A stretch of 64,000 nt of DNA. Source: Trichomonas vaginalis G3 (lineage: Eukaryota; Parabasalia; Trichomonadida; Trichomonadidae). The stretch spans positions 241,721 through 305,720 of the forward strand of contig NW_026529259.1 of the NCBI RefSeq assembly GCF_026262505.1, written 5' to 3'. Both the position numbers and the translations under genes were made by a program. The notes beneath the pieces were generated by a model. It saw only the letters and a list, made by a program, of their open reading frames with translations. It ran no database searches and had not been told where the DNA came from. Positions 47,686 through 55,896 of this stretch are shown piece after piece. Every line of letters starts with the position of its first letter. Positions within the stretch are counted from its first letter, which is position 1.

Positions 47686-48474
47686 TTATTCTTGAGCTAT
47701 TTGTTGCATTTGTTGTTCTTGAGCTATTTGTTGTTGAAGTTGTTCTTGTAATACAATACTTTCACCGGTTGCATCTTCCAATTCGAAACTTTCTGCCGTC
47801 ATTGACAAATACATAGGACATAAAAGTTTTACAGGAACAAAGTTTGCGTCAACTAATGTCAACGTTATACTTGCCAAAGTGTTTGAGTTCACTAAGGTTG
47901 AAAATTCTGCATTCGAATGAACAATAGGCAAACCAGCAGAGAAAGTGTTGTTTATACGCATGAGTATCTTTTGGTCATAGTAGTTTCTGTCGACATTCGA
48001 ATAGCACTTTGAACCTAAGTTTGAAACAATATATAAGATTGGTGTGCTTAATGTCAATGGAATAGACATTCCTTGTATGACACCTTTTCCTGTTATAGGA
48101 AACTGTTGGTAGTAAAAACCAGATATAAGTTTTGTATTATAGCTCATATCGTTTATACTAAACTCAGTCGGACATCCAAACATAATGAAACCTGCTCTAG
48201 TTGCAGCACATGTTACATCCGTCCTTAAAGTATTAAATAAGTCAACAAAACCTGTTGGTGGTATATCTGAGTAAGTATCTTCAAAGAAGTATTTTTTACC
48301 ATTCACAACAACAAAGTCTTCTGGTGTCAAAAGAGCAAAACAGGCTTTAGTCGTCATCGTGTTTAAGGTCAGTTTACAATATCGTCCTTGAGGACTTTGT
48401 AAGTTTGTTGTTATAGAATTATATGACTCAGGGTTTTTAGTCGTAATAGTATAAACCACTATGTCTTCTGCCAT
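47686..48474 (-). CDS. Penton-like minor capsid protein (P2)
   Basis: A 262-residue beta-rich protein. The C-terminal L-T-L-V-D-A-N-F-V-P-V-K-L-L-C-P-M-Y-L resembles the end of the P1 protein at 10733-11488 and of single jelly-roll pentons in general. A tail of Q/E-rich repeats (Q-Q-I-A-Q-E-Q-Q-M-Q) follows, encoded by short direct repeats near 47690-47740. Penton function is inferred from this layout and from its place near the capsid gene. Confidence 0.6.
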   Translation of the reverse strand: MAEDIVVYTITTKNPESYNSITTNLQSPQGRYCKLTLNTMTTKACFALLTPEDFVVVNGKKYFFEDTYSDIPPTGFVDLFNTLRTDVTCAATRAGFIMFGCPTEFSINDMSYNTKLISGFYYQQFPITGKGVIQGMSIPLTLSTPILYIVSNLGSKCYSNVDRNYYDQKILMRINNTFSAGLPIVHSNAEFSTLVNSNTLASITLTLVDANFVPVKLLCPMYLSMTAESFELEDATGESIVLQEQLQQQIAQEQQMQQIAQE

Positions 48475-48480
48475 TTTTAC

Positions 48481-49062
48481 TTAGCAAGTAAATTTTAATG
48501 AAATGTTGTGGTCGTCAAATATTTTTATGACGTCTGGGAAACTATATTTTAAGTTCAACGTTTCACCTCCTTTCATAACGTATATCTTGTCAATGACATT
48601 ATATGAAACACCACAGCAACTAATGTCGGGTTCTATTTCTTTGATGTTTATATCATCTGCCTCTGTCAAAAGTTTCAATAGTTCTTTCAAAATTTCATGA
48701 GGTGCGATGACATATGAGTTCATTTTTACAGGGTTGTGTTCGACCAAGTTTAACATTATACTTAAAGCTTGACAAATCTTCTCCTGAGTTTGAAGTTTGT
48801 CTTTCAGTTGTTGGTAGTCATTTCGAATATCTGCAACAGAACTTAAGTCTCTGCTAACTTCAGGGTATGTTGGTTGTTCTTTTACAGGAACTATTGTTAT
48901 ACCATCTTCGTCTTCGTATGGTTTCCCCACTTCAACATCTCTTTCTTTGACATTGACAACAACACTTTGACTGTTTGTTTGAGTTGGTGAATTTAACTTC
49001 ACATCTGCCACCGCCATTAAACCTTTTGAAACACTTACGCTTCTATTTTTCGGAAATGACAT
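48481..49062 (-). CDS. Hypothetical P2 protein between penton and capsid genes
   Basis: A 193-residue protein when started at M-S-F-P-K-N-R, 18 bp from the divergent 49081 start. The first ~70 residues look unfolded, followed by a coiled coil (Y-Q-Q-L-K-D-K-L-Q-T-Q-E-K) and a small mixed C-terminal domain. It ends six bases before the next gene. Family unknown; a virion accessory protein fits the context. Confidence 0.5.
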   Translation of the reverse strand: MSFPKNRSVSVSKGLMAVADVKLNSPTQTNSQSVVVNVKERDVEVGKPYEDEDGITIVPVKEQPTYPEVSRDLSSVADIRNDYQQLKDKLQTQEKICQALSIMLNLVEHNPVKMNSYVIAPHEILKELLKLLTEADDINIKEIEPDISCCGVSYNVIDKIYVMKGGETLNLKYSFPDVIKIFDDHNISLKFTC

Positions 49063-49080
49063 TTTACTTAGAATAAAAAG
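49063..49080. promoter_or_regulatory. 18-bp bidirectional start region
   Basis: TTTACTTAGAATAAAAAG lies between two divergent start codons, the shortest complete spacer type seen besides 38285-38300. Confidence 0.5.
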
Positions 49081-49500
49081 ATGGACGTATTTGAGTATCT
49101 CTTCGAATTGAAGCAGAACAAAGTTTACACACACAAACAATACAAGTTCATTGACAGAATAGTTCTTTACACAAACAATGGAAAATGTTATAGAATAGCA
49201 GTCTTTGCTGAACCAAAATATTTTCATAAAGCAAAGAAAGTTGGTATAACCAAGATGGTGAAAGTTCTTGAAGCAGACAAAAATATAACAACAAAACTGA
49301 CCGATATTTCTAAAGGTAAGTTTTTAATACAATACTATGTCAAAACTGGCGTACTGTCAATATTTGACGGAGAGAAGTCAGTTCAAGAACAACTTACTGA
49401 CCTGCTGCCAAAATCTGCTCGATGGAAGCTGTCGTTATGCCAATCTGAGGAGCCCCAGCAGGTTTCATCGAACGAATTTTCAAAAGAGCATCTTCCGTGA
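49081..49500 (+). CDS. Hypothetical P2 protein, convergent with the capsid gene
   Basis: A 139-residue frame rich in lysine with beta-like stretches (Y-R-I-A-V-F-A-E-P-K, G-K-F-L-I-Q-Y-Y-V-K-T-G-V-L-S-I-F). Its last ~107 bp overlap the end of the capsid gene on the other strand, which is unusual for this compact but otherwise non-overlapping element. The end of the frame may therefore be incidental. Family unknown. Confidence 0.45.
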   Translation: MDVFEYLFELKQNKVYTHKQYKFIDRIVLYTNNGKCYRIAVFAEPKYFHKAKKVGITKMVKVLEADKNITTKLTDISKGKFLIQYYVKTGVLSIFDGEKSVQEQLTDLLPKSARWKLSLCQSEEPQQVSSNEFSKEHLP

Positions 49501-50998
49501 AAAGTGCTATTGGTTTTGTAAACTTCTTTGCTTTCAATTCATCTGGACCGTCTCTGTCACCAGTATATTGTATTTGAACTGTACCAACAGTTGAAATACC
49601 ACCCATAAAGTCTTCTGAGTCAGCAAATGGAATGCCAAGCCAAAAGTTTGAACGGTCTCCATTTGTATATTGAGTTTTTTGAGCTCCTGTATGGGTCCAT
49701 ACTTTCACATATGGCATAATAGAACTTTGCATTTCAGGGTTAATGGTTGTTGTGAAGTTGTTGTTAAAGTTCATAGCATCTAATGTCAAGTTGTATGACC
49801 TCATATCCTCAACTGTGGAATATTCTTCTCTTGGATAGTATTTGCCATCTATGTTTATATGATATTTAATACCAGGGTTGTAGAAACAAGAATAGTCATT
49901 TATAGTTCGTCTGAACAGTACAAACATAGTATCTGCATGTTTCATTGCAGTTGTTAAAGCAATATCTGTTCTTGCACCTGGGTCAGCACTTTGGTTTCCA
50001 ACTTCACCTGCAAAGTCTTTGACAGATATTTGGTGTATAGGGAACATAAGTGGAACTGCAATATATTTGGCAGCTAAAGCATTTGAAATATCTGGGTCCA
50101 ACATATAAACGGCAAGTCTGCTTTCTATTCTCTTGCATTCAAACTGTTCGCATGTGAACTTAACTGGGTCCCAAGCAGTTCCAGCAGCATTGAAATAATA
50201 GTTTACTTCATTGTTGAAGTTTGAGAAACCAAAGTCTAAGTCAACTTTGTCTTTGCAAAAGTCACAGAACTTGGCTCCACCAGTTCCAGCTACAGTAATG
50301 CTGAATGGGTCTTGTGTTGGTGCAATGACTAAGTTATTTTTGCTTGGAGTAAGTTCAATAGAAATTTTTCCTGCCCAGTTTGGTAAGTATCTTAAAAACC
50401 TGAAGATGAGGAAAGATGACAAAGGAACTCTAAGTTTCAGTTTTACTTTAGTGGCAGCAGTTCCATCTGAACCAGAAAGGTTAACATAAACTCCTGGAAC
50501 GTTAGGGTCAAGTCTTCTTATTTTCTCAATAGTTGCATACTGGTCTGTTTGTTCTCTAGCTTGTGGTTGTACTGAGTTTCTCAAAGCGAACCATTCATAG
50601 TTTGCCCATGTTACTGTTTGAACTAAGTCAGAGTTAGAATATATCTTATATCCCATAAAAACTTCTGGAGCATATTGGTATCCGACATAGAAAATTCCAT
50701 TGCAACCTTTCTTGTCAGACAACTTGGCAGAAGGTTTTATTTCAATGTCTTGTTCCACGTATAAGAATGAGTTGTCAATAGAAATAATATGAAACCTGTC
50801 GCAAGCAATATCTACTGTTGTTGAAGAACCTTCTCCAAACTCACCTACGTTTCCATAAGAAACAGCAGTTGTATATTCGTAAGTTCCAGGAACTATTTCT
50901 GACCTTCTAATGGCATTGTCGCATTCGTTATACCATTCGGAAACATTTCCATTCATAGCATCCAAAACTGTTGGCGTTATATTCTGAGCGGCGTACAT
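49394..50998 (-). CDS. Major capsid protein, double jelly-roll type (P2)
   Basis: A 534-residue beta-rich protein. K-V-K-L-K-L-R-V-P-L lies at about residue 186 and is followed by R-Y-L-P-N-W-A-G-K-I-S-I-E-L; the P1 capsid has K-L-R-L-R-I-P-V and F-A-G-N-I-Q-L at the same place. Outside this block the two are very different, so they represent separate capsid lineages. The start follows ATATTTTTACCCATATGAAATG. The frame looks whole. Confidence 0.7.
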   Translation of the reverse strand: MYAAQNITPTVLDAMNGNVSEWYNECDNAIRRSEIVPGTYEYTTAVSYGNVGEFGEGSSTTVDIACDRFHIISIDNSFLYVEQDIEIKPSAKLSDKKGCNGIFYVGYQYAPEVFMGYKIYSNSDLVQTVTWANYEWFALRNSVQPQAREQTDQYATIEKIRRLDPNVPGVYVNLSGSDGTAATKVKLKLRVPLSSFLIFRFLRYLPNWAGKISIELTPSKNNLVIAPTQDPFSITVAGTGGAKFCDFCKDKVDLDFGFSNFNNEVNYYFNAAGTAWDPVKFTCEQFECKRIESRLAVYMLDPDISNALAAKYIAVPLMFPIHQISVKDFAGEVGNQSADPGARTDIALTTAMKHADTMFVLFRRTINDYSCFYNPGIKYHINIDGKYYPREEYSTVEDMRSYNLTLDAMNFNNNFTTTINPEMQSSIMPYVKVWTHTGAQKTQYTNGDRSNFWLGIPFADSEDFMGGISTVGTVQIQYTGDRDGPDELKAKKFTKPIALFTEDALLKIRSMKPAGAPQIGITTASIEQILAAGQ

Positions 50999-51030
50999 TT
51001 CATATGGGTAAAAATATAGAATAGTTGGAT

Positions 51031-54000
51031 TTATATGTCATAATAGAACCCACGTGGACCAAGCTTTACTTTCTTCCTGACTGAGTTTTTAACTCTTCTT
51101 TTTCCTTCATTGCCACTACTTTCACTAGATGAAGTTACTTCTTCACTACTTTCACTTTGTTCTACTCTTCTCTTCTTCTTTGGTAACTTGCCCTCTGCTT
51201 CAAGTTGTTGCATCTTTGCCTCATGTTCACCTAGTATGTTGTAAATTTCCCATGTCCTTTTTGCCTTTGGGCTCTGGTCGCCCATCTCAGGTAACCTATA
51301 TCCTAGAAAGAGTTTGTCATAGTTTGTATTTGAGTCTTCGCGTATTGTTTGCATGACTCTTTCCTGAGTTTCCGGTTCAAGCTCTTCAAATAGAGCCTGT
51401 CCATATGGAATAAGCTCGTTTCCAAATATATGTTTTTGTAGCCATTCTGGTTTTCTTTCCATGTTACCAACTATATCTTTTGTGAATGGGAAAGCTTTTA
51501 CCCAATCTTTCAGTCTTGCGTCGTTTATTTCTGTAGTTGGTTTTATTTTGTCAAGGAACATGTTTTTCAATACTAACATTTCATTTGGTACTGTCCATTT
51601 GAGTTTTCTTAAATATTCATCCCTTCTCATTTCATTGTCTGCAAAGTAAGTTTTTATGACATTTTGTAAACTTTCGTTTGCAAGGTCATGTACAATAGGT
51701 TCTCTTCCTTCTGTCTCCCTAACTTTCTTTCTAAACTCTTCACCAAATATACCATCTCTATGGTTCTGTGTAGTTCTTTGAGATAAATGTTTTAGAACGT
51801 CAGGTGTTATATTTCCATCAGCCATGTTCATTTCATACTGGTCCAAAATATCTGCATGTTTCATATCTTTCAATGGCATTAAAGCCGCGCTGAAAATACC
51901 AGCTATATCTGGTTCACCATTGACTTCCATTGCGTCTACAACTTCTTGGAATTGTGGTTGTAAGTTTATGAACCACCTATCCGGGTTAGCTTTATGACCC
52001 CATCTCATTGTAGTTCCATCGTCTGCAGAAACAAAAGTAGGTTTGTTTCCATCTTGGTTAGGTTCTGAATGAACTTTAAACAATGTTTCATTTCTATATG
52101 TTTTCTTGAAATTTAACCTTTTATTTTCACCGAGTTCATCCGAAGATTGAACGTTAAATGCTCGTAAGTAAAAAGGGTTGTTGTATTTGTGTACATTTTC
52201 TTTCAGTACTTCCATTCTATGCTGAATATTTTCATCTGGTGTTGGAGTCTTTTGTATGTCGGCAAACATTTTTCGATATTCTTCTACTATGTCAGCCGAA
52301 TTTTTTTTAGACTCTTGGAAATATTCCATATTCTCCGCATACTCTTGTTGAGGGTCAAGATTTTTCGGCTGTTCCAAATCTTCATCTAGTTCTGTGAAGT
52401 TAGTTTCCAAAGGAGTGACTTGTTCGTTTCCTTCAGGCTCTTCTAGCTGTTGTTGCTGAACTATTTCTTCCATGTCTGGTTGTATCTGAACTAGTTCTTC
52501 CTGTGGAGTTTCTTGTACCTCATCTGCTGGCATTTCATATATTCCGAGACCGTTTTCAACAATTTCCCTATCTACGTCATCCGCATTCATAAGCTTTTGT
52601 TCTTTCGTTCCGTCTCTATTTTTTACGCGTTTCATGACGAAAGTTGAATTGTCATTTAGCTCTGACATCAAATATCTCGGAGTAAATTCATCCATGTCAT
52701 TTGGATGATATGCTATTAAATCATATCCCTTAGCGAGCTTGTATTTTCCAGGTTTGAGATTATATCCGTTTTGGTGCTGAGCCATAAAGCTAAATAGGTC
52801 CGGGTCAGTATTTCCATCCTTGAACTTTCTAATAGCTTCTTTATATCTGTCACTAAAGTCAATACTATCTGGGAAACCACACTCTTCTTTAAGCATTTTT
52901 AAGAATTCTTGGTTTCCTTGTTCTCTACTTCTTTTATGTCCTTGCTCTGTTTGTGGTTGTTGTTGTGCAGGGTTTTGAACTGTTGGTTGCTGTGCTGGTT
53001 GTTGTGTTGGTTGCTGTGCTGGTTGTTGTGTTGGTTGTTGTGTTGGTTGTTGTGTTGGTTGTTGTGTTGGTTGTTGTGTTGGTTTTGGTTGTTGTTGTGG
53101 TGCATGCCTGTGTCTATGTCCATGTGACGATGTAAATGTGTTAGGTAGTCCTGGTGCAGGTGCTTCTCTTGGAGGGTTTGGTGGTATATAAGTTCCACCA
53201 GCTGGCACATATGTTCCATCTGCAGCGTAATGTCCTACCTGACTTTTCGTTTTTAAGAAAGCATTTACTAGGTCTGTTTTGGTCTGTTGTAACTCTTTTT
53301 CTTGACTTTTCACAACAGTTGCTCTAACGGCGTCATAGGCACTTTGAACTGCCTGTCTCGTTGCTGCATCTGTTATTTTCGTCATATTTTGTGCTACTTC
53401 TCTTAACTCTTTGTCGAAACCTTCAGACTTCAGTTTCTTTCCAGATGAGAAGTCGTTCACTTGTTTCACCTTACTATGAAGAGCTTCGAAGGCGTTCTTA
53501 AAGTCAGCATTTGTTAAAGCTTCATTTGAACTGTCTTCATCCGCTTGTATTTTTGTCCTTATTGACCCTATAAGCTGGGCTGCTTTAGCGTTGGCTTGGG
53601 CATCTAACCAGTCATTGTTAGCTTTTATATATTCTGCGCTTTTCATTGCCTTTTGCATGGCTGCGTCGTTATTTTTACTTTCTTGTGCTAAGTTTTCATA
53701 CTGTACGGTTTGGTTTTGCAACTGTAAAAGTTTTTCTGCCTTTACATTTGCTTCAACTTCTTTTTTATACTCATCGCTATCCATATATGTCTTCAGGGCT
53801 TTTTGTTTTATCTCTTCATCTTTCAGTATTTTATATTGAGTAGTATGGTTTTTCAAATTTATGACATCTTGTTCCATTTTTGCTACTTCTGCTGCTTTTT
53901 CTGACACTTTTTTCGCATATTCCTCTGTACTTAGTTCTTTCAGTTGTTCTTCTTTCTTCTTTTTCTCTACGTTTAACTCATTGAGTTTCTTTGTGTGTCT

Positions 54001-54360
54001 GTCATATTCTAGTTTCTTTTCGTTTTCACTTATTTGTTTCTGTATGTCTATGTTTGACTTTTTGACATCTGTTATTTGATTTTTGAGTGAACTCAAATTC
54101 ATTTGACTTTGAGGGTTATAGGCTGTTCCGTCTGCAGCTCCACCATAGCCTGCCATTTTCGCTAAAAGTGCCGCTCTTAAACCTCCACTCTGTGCACCAA
54201 TAACTCGGTTTAAAAGCATAGGGTTGCTTGACATTTGTTGCAACATAGTGGGGTCATTCATAATTTGTTGTTGCAACTGTTGTTGTGGTGTCAGTTTTAC
54301 TATTGGATGTTTCAATGCTCCCTTCCTCTTACGTATATTCTTACGTAGCTTACGTGGCAT
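51031..54360 (-). CDS. Large structural-like protein with TQQP repeats (P2)
   Basis: An 1109-residue protein, started at M-P-R-K-L-R-K because TTTTTAACTTCACTTAAAATG precedes it, as also in P3. Domains in order: basic start (R-K-L-R-K-N-I-R-K-R-K-G); Q/M-rich segment; long coiled coil (about 60-330); proline-rich T-Q-Q-P repeat region (about 430-460); then a long mixed part with many charged helices; and a serine/arginine-rich tail. No enzyme motif was recognised. It is the outermost gene at the right end. Large proteins in this place could be scaffold, minor capsid or terminal-protein-like; none is shown. Confidence 0.55.
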   Translation of the reverse strand: MPRKLRKNIRKRKGALKHPIVKLTPQQQLQQQIMNDPTMLQQMSSNPMLLNRVIGAQSGGLRAALLAKMAGYGGAADGTAYNPQSQMNLSSLKNQITDVKKSNIDIQKQISENEKKLEYDRHTKKLNELNVEKKKKEEQLKELSTEEYAKKVSEKAAEVAKMEQDVINLKNHTTQYKILKDEEIKQKALKTYMDSDEYKKEVEANVKAEKLLQLQNQTVQYENLAQESKNNDAAMQKAMKSAEYIKANNDWLDAQANAKAAQLIGSIRTKIQADEDSSNEALTNADFKNAFEALHSKVKQVNDFSSGKKLKSEGFDKELREVAQNMTKITDAATRQAVQSAYDAVRATVVKSQEKELQQTKTDLVNAFLKTKSQVGHYAADGTYVPAGGTYIPPNPPREAPAPGLPNTFTSSHGHRHRHAPQQQPKPTQQPTQQPTQQPTQQPTQQPAQQPTQQPAQQPTVQNPAQQQPQTEQGHKRSREQGNQEFLKMLKEECGFPDSIDFSDRYKEAIRKFKDGNTDPDLFSFMAQHQNGYNLKPGKYKLAKGYDLIAYHPNDMDEFTPRYLMSELNDNSTFVMKRVKNRDGTKEQKLMNADDVDREIVENGLGIYEMPADEVQETPQEELVQIQPDMEEIVQQQQLEEPEGNEQVTPLETNFTELDEDLEQPKNLDPQQEYAENMEYFQESKKNSADIVEEYRKMFADIQKTPTPDENIQHRMEVLKENVHKYNNPFYLRAFNVQSSDELGENKRLNFKKTYRNETLFKVHSEPNQDGNKPTFVSADDGTTMRWGHKANPDRWFINLQPQFQEVVDAMEVNGEPDIAGIFSAALMPLKDMKHADILDQYEMNMADGNITPDVLKHLSQRTTQNHRDGIFGEEFRKKVRETEGREPIVHDLANESLQNVIKTYFADNEMRRDEYLRKLKWTVPNEMLVLKNMFLDKIKPTTEINDARLKDWVKAFPFTKDIVGNMERKPEWLQKHIFGNELIPYGQALFEELEPETQERVMQTIREDSNTNYDKLFLGYRLPEMGDQSPKAKRTWEIYNILGEHEAKMQQLEAEGKLPKKKRRVEQSESSEEVTSSSESSGNEGKRRVKNSVRKKVKLGPRGFYYDI
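52985..53092. repeat. 12-bp tandem repeat coding T-Q-Q-P / A-Q-Q-P
   Basis: Units GGTTGTTGTGTT and GGTTGCTGTGCT alternate for about nine copies in frame within the large protein gene. Confidence 0.8.
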
Positions 54361-54364
54361 TTTA

Positions 54365-54500
54365 AGTGAAGTTAAAAACATTTACGATGAAGAAGTTTCG
54401 ACAAAGCATTTACGAAGAAATCATGAAAATTCAAGAGGTGAGAAAACAGGTGAGAAAACGGGTGACATCTCACCTCTTCACCTAAATTATATTTTTGGGT
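54365..54500. repeat. Hairpin and 25-bp units inside the right end of P2
   Basis: ACGATGAAGAAGTTTCGACA units and one AGGTGAGAAAACAGG hairpin unit lie between the large gene and the terminal repeat. Confidence 0.65.
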
Positions 54501-54504
54501 CATT

Positions 54505-55016
54505 TACGCTCATTACGATGAAATCATGACAAAACATTTACGATGAAGAAGTCTTGACAAAACATTTACGAAGAAGTCTTGACAAAACATTTACGAAGAA
54601 ATCTTGACAAATTCAAGAGGGTAGAAAAGAGGTTAGAAAAGAGGTTATATCTAACCTTCTACCCTAAACATTATTTTTGTCTGATTTTACGAAGAAGTCT
54701 TGACAAAACATTTACGAAGAAGTCTTGACAAAACATTTACGAAGAAGTCTTGACAAAACATTTACGAAGAAGTCTTGACAAAACATTTACGAAGAAGTCT
54801 TGACAAAACATTTACGAAGAAGTCTTGACAAAACATGAAAACATATATAATTTGTGAAAAGCTCCTGGAAGACCTCCGAATAAAAACTTCATTTATGTGG
54901 GCTAGAAGGCACGAAGTGCCTGGAAGGTCACCCCAAGAAAAAAAAAACTTCATTATACTCATTCATCCTCAGGGCTAGAAGGCACGAAGTGCCTGGAAGC
55001 CCCACTACCTTTTTTT
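54505..55016 (-). repeat. Right terminal inverted repeat of P2
   Basis: Inverted partner of 33452-33995. Its second hairpin inward is GGCAC-GAA-GTGCC where the left end has GGCGC-GTT-GCGCC. It ends ACTACCTTTTTTT before AACTC. Confidence 0.85.
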
Positions 55017-55896
55017 AACTCAATTAAATACTAATCACCAGGATTAAAATAAAATAGTTCCGATAAACCCATAATCATTTTTGAATTGAATTTGAATTAA
55101 TTTAGAATGGATTTATTATATACATTCGAATTAACGAGGTGGCATTTTTAAGAAAATTGAAATACATTCAATTTTTCTCTGGAAACTAAAATCACTATTT
55201 AAGGCTAAATCTAAATACTATGTATTAGTAATGCCTAAATAAATGGGCAAAATCGCAAAACTCGCAATTTGACACAATTGTTGATTTTTCTTGTTCTTCA
55301 TTGATACAATAACATAATATTACATTATGCGTTGATTCGAACCATCATTAAATTTCTCGAATTTGATGATGTTTTGACCTGGCATTAATTTCGCAATGAG
55401 AGATTATCTCCTCAAATGCATATCATCCAATTTTAAAAATAAATGTCCTAGCATTTACATCTGTATTTCCATAATTAATCGTTCAGTTAAAAATTTTTAA
55501 TTTTGAAACATGCAATACATAGTGAAAATTCTATTTTAATATGCTAACTGTAGATAATAATTACCAGTTCTTGAAAGCATTAAAGTATGGAACTCAAGAA
55601 TTAATTATGCATATTAAAATAGTAATAATTATGCTTAATGAAATTATTATGATATGAACTGGTAATATCAAATTATTAGTGTGATGACGCACAAATCAAA
55701 TTATTAGTGTGATGTCATCAATTAGTAATATTACAAACATATGTAGCTATCTATTTAACTTTATAGGTGACTTTGAAGTATTTGTTGCTTTTTTGAAATT
55801 TCATATAAATATTCATGAAATAAAATATTAATTTTATCACATATTTATTAATATTAAAACAAAAAAATAAATAAAAATATAAAGGAAAAAAAATAA
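55017..55896. other. AT-rich spacer after P2
   Basis: It begins with the AACTC duplication. CAAATTATTAGTGTGATG is repeated near 55669 and 55696. No gene seen. Confidence 0.45.

Larger units (their letters stand above)
33452..55016. mobile_element. Polinton-class element P2, complete from end to end
   Basis: About 21.6 kb between near-identical terminal inverted repeats of roughly 0.5 kb, flanked by AACTC. It carries an rve integrase, packaging ATPase, SF3 helicase, major and minor capsid proteins, a fibre, two KilA-N genes, an HNH protein and several small structural genes. No family B polymerase and no maturation protease could be recognised. Most frames are open; the 34.9-37.3 kb part is broken in several places. 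The near-identical ends and intact target duplication suggest a young insertion. Confidence 0.85.

Noticed and set aside
52899-53219. His/Asn-rich and Leu/Val-rich frames over the TQQP repeat
   Set aside because: They are alternate readings of a 12-bp repeat in the large protein gene.
33452-55016. P2 as a bacterial prophage or bacterial contamination
   Set aside because: The rve integrase, A32-type ATPase, capsid relative in P1 and AT-rich host flanks with target duplication all fit a eukaryotic Polinton; only the fibre end is phage-like.
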